From: Chitinophagaceae bacterium
Lineage (GTDB): Bacteria; Bacteroidota; Bacteroidia; Chitinophagales; Chitinophagaceae
Length of the DNA: 64,000 bases
Assembly (NCBI GenBank): GCA_004173235.1
Contig: SEAC01000002.1
Location: forward strand, 124,001-188,000
Reading direction: 5' to 3'
The notes beneath the pieces were generated by a model. That model worked only from the letters and a program-made list of their open reading frames with translations. It did no database searches and was not told the DNA's origin. Position 1 is the first letter of the stretch. Every line of letters starts with the position of its first letter. Both the position numbers and the translations under genes were made by a program. This document shows, piece after piece, positions 16,577 to 25,682 of the stretch.

Positions 16577-17140
16577 TCAGACGAGATCGTCGAGCGATTT
16601 CCGCAGGGGCGATCCGAGGTTTTTGAACTGGCTCGGCGTCATCCCGGTCATCTTTTTAAACTGGCTGGAAAGGTGCTGGGTGCTGCTGTAGCCCAGCTTC
16701 CAGGCGATCTCACTGAGGGTCAACTCTCCGTAGGTCAGCCATTCTTTCGCCTTTTCAATCTTCTGCAGAATGAAGTATTGCTCCAGAGTGATTCCTTCGA
16801 CTTCAGAAAAAAGTCGGCTGAGGTTCGAGTAGTCCTTATGTATGGCCCCGGAAAGGAACTTCGAAAGGCTGAAGTGCTCCTCTATCGAGCCTTTTTGCAC
16901 CTCCTGCAGGAGAAGGGTCTTCAGGCGGTCGATCAGCTGCTTTTTCTGGTCATCCAGCAGTTCGAAGCCCATTTTCCCGAGTGCCTCGGCGAAGCGGTCC
17001 AGTTGTTCTTTCCCGGGCTCGTTCGAAAACTCCACTTCACCCAGGCGTACCGCAGTTGTGTTGATATTGTGATCGTGCAGCAGGCGCTCAACCGATGTAA
17101 TGCAACGGGGGCAGACCATATTCTTGATCATCAGTTTCAT
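16577..17140 (-). CDS. AraC-family regulator with N-terminal HMA-like domain
   Basis: MKLMIKNMVCPRCITSVERLL (CxxC HMA-like) followed by AraC HTH (LTLSEIAWKLGYSSTQHLSSQFKKMTGMTPSQFK). Confidence 0.9.
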   Translation of the reverse strand: MKLMIKNMVCPRCITSVERLLHDHNINTTAVRLGEVEFSNEPGKEQLDRFAEALGKMGFELLDDQKKQLIDRLKTLLLQEVQKGSIEEHFSLSKFLSGAIHKDYSNLSRLFSEVEGITLEQYFILQKIEKAKEWLTYGELTLSEIAWKLGYSSTQHLSSQFKKMTGMTPSQFKNLGSPLRKSLDDLV

Positions 17141-17212
17141 GCCATTTCTTTTAATGAAGATCTGCGTGCAAATTAAGTGCTGGTCCACAACCGAAAATGC
17201 AGGCGATTTCTT

Positions 17213-17377
17213 CTACTTTTCGAACGCTTCGAAGTAGGCAACTGTAAATGGCCGGTATGGCCTGTTGGACTTCGTAAGGCCCGCATTGTGCTGACCAAGC
17301 CGCTTCTGGAGATCTTCACAATGTCCTTTATAGTAATAATCCTAGTCTATGCTTTTGAGGACGTAAGCAAAAAACAC
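17213..17377 (-). pseudogene. Degraded GIY-YIG endonuclease remnant
   Basis: Minus frame reads VFFAYVLKSID*DYYYKGHCEDLQKRLGQHNAGLTKSNRPYRPFTVAYFEAFEK*; in-frame TAG at 17342-17344 and 17213-17215. Confidence 0.75.
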
Positions 17378-17390
17378 ACTGGAAAATTTG

Positions 17391-17462
17391 TAGCCCGAAC
17401 AGGACTCGAACCTGTATCAAAAGTTTAGGAAACTTCTATTCTATCCCTTGAACTATCGGGCC
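17391..17462 (-). tRNA. tRNA-Arg (CCT)
   Basis: Minus strand GGCCCGATAGTTCAAGGGATAGAATAGAAGTTTCCTAAACTTTTGATACAGGTTCGAGTCCTGTTCGGGCTA folds as cloverleaf; anticodon loop TTCCTAA. Confidence 0.9.
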
Positions 17463-17492
17463 AGTAAACAAATAACTCTTTCGCTTTGCTTG

Positions 17493-17559
17493 AAGTTTAG
17501 GAAACTTCTATTCTATCTCCGTCCGACCGGCGTCCGGGCGGGCCTTGAACTATCGGGCC
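17493..17559 (-). pseudogene. Partial tRNA-Arg duplicate (5' half) with 25-nt insertion
   Basis: ccttgaactatcgggcc (17543-17559) and aagtttaggaaacttctattctatc (17493-17517) match the intact tRNA; 25 nt at 17518-17542 are inserted; T-arm and 3' acceptor absent. Confidence 0.8.
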
Positions 17560-17622
17560 GGAGTGCAGTCTTGCGTTTGCAACCAGATGCAAAAATAGGA
17601 GAACGAGCCGCTTCGCGAACCA

Positions 17623-19554
17623 TCACTTTGCCGTTGCCGGAAATTGCAGGTGAAAGGTCGCGCCCTCGCCCTCGCGGCCCTCGGCGCGGATGCTGCCACC
17701 GTGGCGCTCCATGATCTTTTCGCAAAGCGCAAGGCCCAGGCCGGTGCCTTCGTAGTGGTCTTTCGGATGCAGACGCCGGAAGGGCTCAAAGATGCGCGCG
17801 GCCTGCTGCGGCGCAAACCCGATGCCGTTGTCGCGCACGGAAACCAACAGCCCCCCATCTTCGGCAACATCCGCCTTCAGCTCAATACGCGGCGTGCGCC
17901 CCGCACTGGTGAACTTCAGGGAGTTTTTCAGCAGGTTGTAAAACAGCTGGTACAGCAACACGCGCGAGCCGCGGCCATCGGGCAGGTCGGCGTATTCGAT
18001 CAGTGCCTGCTTTTCGTGTATCGGTACCTCCAGGTCCACGCAGATCTCGTTGAGCAAAGGAACCAGGGGCACCACCTCGGGCTCAAACTCCTGCCCGTGC
18101 AGCAACGAATAGGCGAGCACGCCATCCACCATCGCCGTCATCCGCGAAAGCGCACTTTCTACTTTAGCCAAATACAAGGCACCCTCGGCACTGAGCGTCG
18201 CCTGCTCCTGCTCAAGGAAGCGTCCAAGGAACAGGCGCGCCTTGCGCACGGGCTCTTTAAGATCGTGCGAGGCAACGTGGGCAAACTGCTGCAGGTCGTC
18301 GTTGCTTTGCTGCAACTGCTGCGTGCGTTCGCGCACCAGGTTATCGAGGGTTTCTTCGAATGTTTTTTGATCGTGGATGTCGAGGAGCGTGCCGGTCCAC
18401 TTGCGCAGCTTTCCGGCGCCATCGCGCACGGGCTGTGCAATGGAAAGATGCCAGCGGTAGTGGCCGTCGCGGTGGCGGAGGCGCATCTGCTCGCGGAAGT
18501 TGCGGGCATTGGCAAGCGCGTCTTTCCAAATGCTCATCACACGCTCTTTATCGTCGGGGTGCACCATTTCGGCCCACGCGGTATCCACGTCTTCGATGCC
18601 CGAGTATTCCTGCCAGCGTGCCGATGCATATTCGAGGCGATAGCTGTCCGCATCGCGCAGCCACGACAATTGCGGCAAGGCTTCCGTCAGCATCCGCAGG
18701 CGAGCCTCGCTGGCGCGCAGTGCTTCTTCGGCTTCGCGACGTGCAGTGATGTCAACGCAGGCGCCGGTCATATAAGACGGCCGGCCCTGCTCGTCGAGGT
18801 AGGTCTTGCCCTTGTCGTCGAGCCAGCGAACGGTGCCGTCGGGCCAGATGACGCGGAACTCGAGGTCGAAGTCGGCCGCTGTGGCGGCGCATTGGCTGCA
18901 TGCATCGATCACAGCGCTACGGTCTTCGGGATGCACGCATTCTATAAAACTGTCGAGGCTGCGCACGGTTTGCCCCGGCGCAAGCCCAAAGAGCCGGTCG
19001 AGATTCTCATCCCACGAAAGCGCGTTGGTTTGAATGTTCCAGCGAAAGGTGCCGGTGCCGGATGCCGTGAGTGCCGCCTCCAGGCGTTGCCGGCCTTCGC
19101 TCAGCCAGTAAGCGCTTTCCTTCCACGAGCTGATATCCTGCACCACACCGGCAAAACGCGGGGGCTGACCGCCCTGTGCCGGAAAGTACTTCCCGCGCGA
19201 ACGCAACCAGCGCGTGGTGCCGTTGTCGTAAGCGCGGACGCGGTATTCCTGCTCGAGGATGCCGTTGCTTTCAGGAAGCTGCGCTGATTCGAGGTTGGCC
19301 AGCGCACGCGGCAGATCGTCGGGATGAATGGCGGAGCGGAAGACCTCCAGTGTTACCGGCGAGTCTGCCGGGATGCCAAAGAGTTCCTTCGTGCGGTCCG
19401 ACCAGTTCATCCGGCCTTCGGTGGGAAAGAATTCGTAGGTGCCGAGGGCCCCTCCTTCGATGGCGAGCGCGCGGTGCAGCTCGCTGTCGCGGAGCGCCTG
19501 TTCGAGGTCGCCGGCAACGGGTTCAAGAGACGGTTCGAGGGACGGAGGTAGCAT
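17623..19554 (-). CDS. PAS domain sensor histidine kinase
   Basis: Several PAS/PAC segments, ASHDLKEPVRKARLF H-box, GTGLGLALCEKIMERHGG. Confidence 0.92.
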   Translation of the reverse strand: MLPPSLEPSLEPVAGDLEQALRDSELHRALAIEGGALGTYEFFPTEGRMNWSDRTKELFGIPADSPVTLEVFRSAIHPDDLPRALANLESAQLPESNGILEQEYRVRAYDNGTTRWLRSRGKYFPAQGGQPPRFAGVVQDISSWKESAYWLSEGRQRLEAALTASGTGTFRWNIQTNALSWDENLDRLFGLAPGQTVRSLDSFIECVHPEDRSAVIDACSQCAATAADFDLEFRVIWPDGTVRWLDDKGKTYLDEQGRPSYMTGACVDITARREAEEALRASEARLRMLTEALPQLSWLRDADSYRLEYASARWQEYSGIEDVDTAWAEMVHPDDKERVMSIWKDALANARNFREQMRLRHRDGHYRWHLSIAQPVRDGAGKLRKWTGTLLDIHDQKTFEETLDNLVRERTQQLQQSNDDLQQFAHVASHDLKEPVRKARLFLGRFLEQEQATLSAEGALYLAKVESALSRMTAMVDGVLAYSLLHGQEFEPEVVPLVPLLNEICVDLEVPIHEKQALIEYADLPDGRGSRVLLYQLFYNLLKNSLKFTSAGRTPRIELKADVAEDGGLLVSVRDNGIGFAPQQAARIFEPFRRLHPKDHYEGTGLGLALCEKIMERHGGSIRAEGREGEGATFHLQFPATAK

Positions 19555-19763
19555 ATGGCAAGGGATGGGGACGGATAAAGATAGCCGATTGACGGTGCTC
19601 CATTGATTATTTCGGGGAGCGGGAGCCGCCGCAGCTTCGTAGAAATACGGCAAAAAACGCCCCGAATTTGCCGTATTTCCTCTATTGTTTCGCCCGGAAA
19701 GATGTACCAACTTTACGATTGGGCGCCACCGGGGCGCATCTGCTGCAACCAAAACCCCATCAT

Positions 19764-20462
19764 ATGCTTTCCCAGCTACACTTCTGGCTACCGCTGTTCG
19801 TGCTCGGCTTCGCCATCGTTTTTTGCGACCGCCGCTGGTGCATGCTCCGCGACCTCACACAACCCCACCCGCACCCTTACAGCTGGAGCCGCGTTCAGCT
19901 GGGCTGGTGGACGATCATCATCTTATCCAGCTTCATTGCAATCATCTGGGACGGCTACATCCCGGCCGGCAGCACGGTGCGCGTGTATGAAGCGCCAACG
20001 CTGAATAACGCCGCGGTTGTGTTGCTTGGCATCAGCGCACTTACAACCGTTGCCGCCCGCACGCTCGATGCCAACGCAGCGCCCGTGGTTCAGCCAGCCG
20101 ATGCCAGGGGAAGCGGACAGAACTTCGTCCTCGACATCCTGTCCGACAACGTGGGCGTTTCCATCTCGCGCTTCCAAACCGTCGTGTTCAACTTCGTGTT
20201 CGGCATCTGGTACATCCGCGAAGTGCTTTCACACCTCGGCGACTTCACCAATCCGAGCCTGGTGATGCCAGACATTTCGCAGAACAACCTCATTCTTCTC
20301 GGCATGAGCTCCGCCACCTACGCGGTGATGAAAGTGACCGAACAAAAGGAAAAGCAAAACAAAGCGCAGGCCGACGCGGGCGCCGCTGTTGCGGATGCAT
20401 CCGTTCCCAACGGTCCCGTGGTGCATGATGTGCTGAACGACCCGGAGCCCGCAGTGGGATGA
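19764..20462 (+). CDS. Inner-membrane hypothetical protein
   Basis: At least three hydrophobic segments (FWLPLFVLGFAIVF, WWTIIILSSFIAII, NNAAVVLLGISALTTV); ATG at 19764. Confidence 0.75.
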   Translation: MLSQLHFWLPLFVLGFAIVFCDRRWCMLRDLTQPHPHPYSWSRVQLGWWTIIILSSFIAIIWDGYIPAGSTVRVYEAPTLNNAAVVLLGISALTTVAARTLDANAAPVVQPADARGSGQNFVLDILSDNVGVSISRFQTVVFNFVFGIWYIREVLSHLGDFTNPSLVMPDISQNNLILLGMSSATYAVMKVTEQKEKQNKAQADAGAAVADASVPNGPVVHDVLNDPEPAVG

Positions 20463-20463
20463 T

Positions 20464-20501
20464 GCTAATGTGGTAATGTGCTAATGTGGTGATGTGGTAA
20501 T
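20464..20501. repeat. 8-bp-period tract (GTAATGTG/CTAATGTG)
   Basis: ctaatgtg gtaatgtg ctaatgtg gtgatgtg gtaat. Confidence 0.8.
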
Positions 20502-20537
20502 AAAGAGATAGCGCGCTTGCCGGTGGGTCCAATTACC

Positions 20538-20577
20538 AATGAACCAGTAAACCAATGAACCAATAAACCAATAAACT
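20538..20577. repeat. 8-bp-period tract (CAATGAAC/CAATAAAC)
   Basis: caatgaac cagtaaac caatgaac caataaac caataaac. Confidence 0.85.
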
Positions 20578-20584
20578 CCTCCTC

Positions 20585-21931
20585 ATGGCCTTCCAGGAAA
20601 AATATACGATCGCGCCGAAGCTGCTTCCAAGCGGCACCAAGCGCCGCTCGGGCCGCATGCTCGGCCCCGTAAAATTCATCGTGGCGCACGACACCGGCAA
20701 CCCGGGCTCGTCGGCACGGATGAACGTCAACTATTACATCAGCACCGCCAACGGTCAGTCGGCATCCGCACACCTCTTCGTCGACGATAAAGAGATACTC
20801 GAATGCGTCCCCGCCATTCTCTCCAAACCCGAGAAGGCCTGGCATGTGCTGTACAATAAGCCCAAAGACAACGAGCTGTATGGCGCCGATGCCAACGACA
20901 ATGCCATCGGCGTGGAGTATTGCTATGGCGGCAACATTGATGACGATAAGGCCTATGCGAAATACGTGTGGGTGCTTGCCAAGCTTTGTTATATGTACGG
21001 CCTCGATCCCGCTACTTCCGTCGTAGGCCACTTCTTCCTCGACCCCAAGCGCAAAACCGATCCCGTGACCGGGCTCGCACACAGCCGCCGCACCTACGAG
21101 CGCCTGCTCAAAGACGTGGTGACCGAATTCAAAGAATGCACCGGCAAACCCGACGCGCCAGCGTATATCGAAACCGCATTGTCACTTACCGCAACAACAC
21201 TTGTTCGGCTGAACCTCCGCAACCAGCCCAGCACGCGCGGAACGCTGGTGCAAACGCTTCCGGCCAACAACCCCATCCGGATCGTGTCGCGCATCGACAA
21301 CGGGGAGCCCGTCAACAACAACCGCGTGTGGTATAAAGACAGCAACGGCAATTATTGCTGGAGTGGCGGCATCACCCTCGACGCTGCGACGGTTACGGTC
21401 GCGCCGCCCGCTCCCTTCGTGAAGGCGCCGGGGGATGGGTCGGTCAACAGCGGCGGCGCCCCGCTCGCCGTGTACAAGCCCGATCAGAAGTGCGTCGACT
21501 TCATCAAGTCGCACGAAGGATTCAAGCTGAAAGCTTACCAGGATAGTGCCGGCATCTGGACCATCGGCTACGGCTCCATCCTCTACGAAGACCAGAGCAA
21601 AGTGAAGCCCGGCGACCAGATCACGCCCGATCGGGCAGAGGCGCTGCTGGCAATGGAGGTGGAAGAAAAGAGCGAAACGGTGAAGCGGATGATCCAGAAT
21701 CCGCAGCTCAATCAAAACCAGTTTGACGCGCTCGTGAGCTTTGCCTACAACGTGGGCACCGAAGCGCTGCGCGGCTCCACGCTGCTCAGGCGCGTGAATG
21801 CCGATCCCACCGACCCCAGCATCCGCGAGGCCTTCCTGATGTGGAACAAAGCCCACGTCGACGGCAAGCTCGTTGAGATCGATGGCCTTACGAAGCGGCG
21901 CGACGAAGAAGCAGACCTCTATTTTTCCTGA
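20585..21931 (+). CDS. Multi-domain peptidoglycan hydrolase: N-acetylmuramoyl-L-alanine amidase, SH3-like, GH24 lysozyme
   Basis: IVAHDTGNPGSSARMNVNYYISTANGQSASAH...VVGHFFLDPKRKTDP; RLNLRNQPSTRGTLVQTLPANNPIRIV; SHEGFKLKAYQDSAGIWTIGYGS...NQFDALVSFAYNVG; no signal peptide apparent. Confidence 0.88.
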   Translation: MAFQEKYTIAPKLLPSGTKRRSGRMLGPVKFIVAHDTGNPGSSARMNVNYYISTANGQSASAHLFVDDKEILECVPAILSKPEKAWHVLYNKPKDNELYGADANDNAIGVEYCYGGNIDDDKAYAKYVWVLAKLCYMYGLDPATSVVGHFFLDPKRKTDPVTGLAHSRRTYERLLKDVVTEFKECTGKPDAPAYIETALSLTATTLVRLNLRNQPSTRGTLVQTLPANNPIRIVSRIDNGEPVNNNRVWYKDSNGNYCWSGGITLDAATVTVAPPAPFVKAPGDGSVNSGGAPLAVYKPDQKCVDFIKSHEGFKLKAYQDSAGIWTIGYGSILYEDQSKVKPGDQITPDRAEALLAMEVEEKSETVKRMIQNPQLNQNQFDALVSFAYNVGTEALRGSTLLRRVNADPTDPSIREAFLMWNKAHVDGKLVEIDGLTKRRDEEADLYFS

Positions 21932-21945
21932 CAGCAACCACCACT

Positions 21946-22404
21946 ATGCAACAAGCCACTTTTAACCCCGCCGGAAGCCCACTTTGGGTGACCGTAGACA
22001 TGCGCGGCATGTATTACATGACGTACACCTACCGCCTCTGGGGCGTGCAGGCCGATCCGCACGCGGTGCTCACCAACCCCGTAAAGGCCAACAACAACAA
22101 GGTGTCCATCGATGACTACTACCGCATCGAGAACAACTACGTGCAGAACGAGCCGCTGTCGGCGCACGACGGGCGCGTGGTCAATATCGACCTCGACGTG
22201 ATCAAGGTACAGGACGATCCCGGCTACACCGTCACAGCGGCCATCTGGCAGGCCGACGGCGACGAGATCACCTCCATCATGCAGGCCATCGCGCAGGGAA
22301 CGCCGCCTCCCTTTCAGCCGCTCGGCACCGAAACGCAAACCGGAAAGCTCGATGGCAACGCGTCGGCATCGCTGCGCTACTGGTTTGTACTTCTCAAGGA
22401 CTAG
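21946..22404 (+). CDS. Hypothetical protein in lysozyme cassette
   Basis: 152-aa ORF beginning 14 nt after the lysozyme stop and ending 12 nt before the next gene. Confidence 0.7.
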   Translation: MQQATFNPAGSPLWVTVDMRGMYYMTYTYRLWGVQADPHAVLTNPVKANNNKVSIDDYYRIENNYVQNEPLSAHDGRVVNIDLDVIKVQDDPGYTVTAAIWQADGDEITSIMQAIAQGTPPPFQPLGTETQTGKLDGNASASLRYWFVLLKD

Positions 22405-22416
22405 CAACGAACCACC

Positions 22417-23637
22417 ATGAAAAAACTATTGATCGCAATGCTGCTGCTGGCGGCCACTACGGCGCAGGCGCAGCTTCAGGACAGCACGCTGGAGAAATAC
22501 TACCAGCTCAATTTCATCACGCCCGATATGCCTGCCTACAAGAGCCTCGGCGTGGAAAGCTCCGACCTGCTGCGCCCATCGGATGTAAAAGAGCTCGCGC
22601 TGATGCTGAGTCCTTTTTACAACAACGGCAAGGTGGGAATTCCGAAAAACTTCGGGCTCGAATTTGCGCCGTGGAAGATGGCATCGAAAAAATGGACGCT
22701 GTCGGATTACAACAGCCAGGGGGCGAAGCGCTTTGGCTACAACAGTTCGTTTAGCATTGCCGCCGCCTCCGATTCCACGGCCTATCCCGCCAAGCTCGCC
22801 ATCGGCTACCGCTTTGCGCTGCTTTCTAAAAATGCCGACCTGCTGCGCTCTCCCTACGTGATCGATTACAGCATTGCCGACAAAATGCAGAAGCTGCGCG
22901 CCGACCTCGAAACGTATTGGTTTGAGACCGTGATGCAAAGGCCCGTGGGCCCCACGCAGGTGCCCGATTACCTCGAAGCGCACAAAGCCGATTTCTACAC
23001 CTGGCTCGCCGGCTTTCGTCACAAAGACCCCACGCAAACGCCGGAAGTGCAGGCCTTCGTGGCGCAATTCGAAAAGCTGCTGGGCAAGGACTTCGACTTC
23101 ACGCGTTTCAAGACCGAACGCCTCGCCGACACGCGCGACAAGCTGGTGCAGCAAATGATCGAGAACTATAAGAAGAAGTACTGGAACGCAACGCGCTTCG
23201 ACTTCGCGTTTTCGTGGGTTGCCGAATCGCAGGACACGGCGCTGTCGAACGCCCGCTTTTCTTCTGTCAACGTGTGGGCTACGGCCGGCCTGCGGCTGGG
23301 CGAAGGCGCACAACTGCTGGTAGGTGGCAACGTGCGGCTGCCGAATGCGAAGACCGACTCCAGTATTTCATCACCCCTGCGCTTTGCGCTCAGCACGCGG
23401 CTGCTTTTCGGCAACCAGCACTTCCGCTTTTTTGGCGAAGGACAGTGGAAGTCGCAGAACTACGGCACCATCGAAAACTCGGTGCTGCTCAATCTCGGTG
23501 GCGAAGTACGCCTCTCCGACCGCTTCTGGGTGGTGGCTTCCACGGGAATCGAGAACCTGAAAGACCGCGCCACGAAAAGCCTCTACAGCCGCCTCGTGGC
23601 CAACCTCGACTTCCGCTACGGGCTGAATTTCAGGTAA
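22417..23637 (+). CDS. Predicted outer-membrane/beta-barrel-type protein
   Basis: Signal peptide MKKLLIAMLLLAATTAQAQ; C-terminal alternating strand pattern ending DFRYGLNFR. Confidence 0.75.
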   Translation: MKKLLIAMLLLAATTAQAQLQDSTLEKYYQLNFITPDMPAYKSLGVESSDLLRPSDVKELALMLSPFYNNGKVGIPKNFGLEFAPWKMASKKWTLSDYNSQGAKRFGYNSSFSIAAASDSTAYPAKLAIGYRFALLSKNADLLRSPYVIDYSIADKMQKLRADLETYWFETVMQRPVGPTQVPDYLEAHKADFYTWLAGFRHKDPTQTPEVQAFVAQFEKLLGKDFDFTRFKTERLADTRDKLVQQMIENYKKKYWNATRFDFAFSWVAESQDTALSNARFSSVNVWATAGLRLGEGAQLLVGGNVRLPNAKTDSSISSPLRFALSTRLLFGNQHFRFFGEGQWKSQNYGTIENSVLLNLGGEVRLSDRFWVVASTGIENLKDRATKSLYSRLVANLDFRYGLNFR

Positions 23638-23667
23638 GGGCGATTTTTCCGGACCTTCACCGCGCGG

Positions 23668-24240
23668 ATGTTTCACTATTACCTCACCTACAAGCCTTTC
23701 AACACGCTTTGCCAGTTTACACCAGAAGGTCCGGGCGATCAAACGCTCGCCGATCTCGGGTTTGACTTTCCACCGGACGTATATCCCGTTGGCCGCCTCG
23801 ACAAGGATAGCGAAGGATTGCTGTTGCTCAGCAACGACAACGCCCTGAAGACCCGCTACCTCGACCCCAAAAGCAAAACGCCCAAGACCTACTGGGCCCA
23901 GCTGGAAGGCGAAGTGACGCGCGACGCGCTGGCAGCACTGTGCGCAGGCGTGACGCTGAGCGATAAAGGAAAGAGCTGGCGAACGCTTCCAGCCCGTGCG
24001 GCGCGCATCGATGAGCCGCAGCTGCCCGCGCGCAACCCACCCATCCGCTTCCGAAAGGAGATCCCGACCTCCTGGATCGAGCTCACCATCGTGGAAGGCA
24101 AGAACCGCCAGGTGCGCCGCATGACGGCCGCCGTGGGCTTTCCCACGCTGCGCCTGGTGCGCGCTGCCATCGGGCCTTTGCGGCTCAACGGGCTGCGGCC
24201 CAGCGAAGTACGCAGCATCCCACGCCCGCCGCTCGCGTGA
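23668..24240 (+). CDS. rluE: RsuA/RluE-family rRNA pseudouridine synthase
   Basis: YYLTYKPFNTLCQF, YPVGRLDKDSEGLLLLSND, EGKNRQVRRMTAAVGFPTLRLVR. Confidence 0.92.
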   Translation: MFHYYLTYKPFNTLCQFTPEGPGDQTLADLGFDFPPDVYPVGRLDKDSEGLLLLSNDNALKTRYLDPKSKTPKTYWAQLEGEVTRDALAALCAGVTLSDKGKSWRTLPARAARIDEPQLPARNPPIRFRKEIPTSWIELTIVEGKNRQVRRMTAAVGFPTLRLVRAAIGPLRLNGLRPSEVRSIPRPPLA

Positions 24241-24419
24241 ATTGCCTCTCTTTCCTGCTTTGGCTTCATTCATCAGCTCCAAACGCACGACCCCGCCCGG
24301 GATGAGCCGCAGATTTCCGTTCACAACCGCGCTGGCCGCGGAAAAGCGGCATTCTTGTTTCGCCGTGTTTTAGCTTAATTTGCGCGCAGGCCCTATTGCC
24401 GCCCCTTAACTTTCCCTGA

Positions 24420-25682
24420 ATGATCCTTATCGTTGACGATAAGCCTGAAAATATTTACGCCCTTCAGCAGATACTGGAATTGAACCAGTTTGCTACCGAC
24501 GCTGCGTCGTCGGGCGAGGAAGCATTGAAGAAATTGCTGAAGAGCGACTATGCCCTCATCATCCTCGACGTGCAGATGCCCGGGATGGATGGCTTTGAAG
24601 TGGCCGAGGCCATCACCAGCTTCAACAAGACCCGCGACATTCCCATTATCTTCCTTTCTGCCGTCAACACGCACAAACGCTTCGTCACAAAGGGTTTCGA
24701 GTCGGGCGCCGTAGACTACATCACCAAGCCCGTAGACCCGGACATCCTCATTTTGAAAGTGCGCAACTTTTACCGGCTGTACGAAAAAACGCAGGCCCTC
24801 AAGTTTGCCGAGCGCGAGCTGAAAGCACTTAACGAAAGCCTCGAGCGCCGCGTGGCCGAGCGCACACGCGAGCTGCAGGATGCAGGCCGTGAGCTTGCCG
24901 AACGGAACCGCGAGCTGGAGATCAGCAACCACGACCTGCAGCAGTTTGCTTCGGTAGCGTCGCACGACCTGCGCGAACCGCTGCGCAAGATCCAGTTGTA
25001 TGGCAATATGCTCGCCGACGATGCAGGCCTTGCCGGCCGCCAGGCGCAGCACCTCGACAAGATCATCCGTTCGGCCGAGCGGATGAACAACCTGATACAG
25101 GACCTCCTCAGCGTAACGAAGCTTTCGGAAGCCGAACGCTTTGAGCCCACGGCACTTTCCGCGCTGGTGCAGGATGTGCTCTCCGATCTCGAGCTGGTGA
25201 TCCGTGAAAAGTCGGCGCAGATCGATATCGGCCCGCTGCCCACCATCCAGGTGATTCCCGGTCTCATCCGCCAGCTTTTTCTCAACATCGTTTCCAACGC
25301 GCTCAAGTTTGCCAAGCCCGGCGCCATTCCGCAGGTTCGGGTGGAAGCCGATTTCACCGATGCTCCCGACCCCGATGCAGCGCCTGTTGCAGAAGGTCCT
25401 TTCTGCCGCATCGTGATCGGGGATGAAGGCATCGGCTTCGACGAAAAATATACTTCCAAGATATTCACGCTCTTTCAACGCCTCCATGGCCGCGAAGAAT
25501 ACGAGGGCACCGGCATCGGCCTGGCCATCGTAAAGAAGATCGTGGAGAAGCACAACGGCCTCATTTTCGCGCGGAGCAAACCCGGCGAAGGCGCGCGCTT
25601 TATTGTGCTGCTGCCTGCCCACCGCGACGTGCAGACCGCCTCCAGCCTTGAAAGCGCCAGCACAACCGAGACTTCCTTATGA
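24420..25682 (+). CDS. Response regulator-histidine kinase hybrid (REC-HK)
   Basis: MILIVDDKPENIYALQQ...ILDVQMPGMDGFEV; ASHDLREPLRKI; GTGIGLAIVKKIVEKHNG. Confidence 0.94.
   Translation: MILIVDDKPENIYALQQILELNQFATDAASSGEEALKKLLKSDYALIILDVQMPGMDGFEVAEAITSFNKTRDIPIIFLSAVNTHKRFVTKGFESGAVDYITKPVDPDILILKVRNFYRLYEKTQALKFAERELKALNESLERRVAERTRELQDAGRELAERNRELEISNHDLQQFASVASHDLREPLRKIQLYGNMLADDAGLAGRQAQHLDKIIRSAERMNNLIQDLLSVTKLSEAERFEPTALSALVQDVLSDLELVIREKSAQIDIGPLPTIQVIPGLIRQLFLNIVSNALKFAKPGAIPQVRVEADFTDAPDPDAAPVAEGPFCRIVIGDEGIGFDEKYTSKIFTLFQRLHGREEYEGTGIGLAIVKKIVEKHNGLIFARSKPGEGARFIVLLPAHRDVQTASSLESASTTETSL

Noticed and set aside
17644-19287. 547-aa + strand ORF
   Set aside because: Antisense to the PAS histidine kinase; no recognisable motifs
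19764-23637. Prophage lysis module
   Set aside because: No phage structural, replication or integration genes nearby, so prophage was not called
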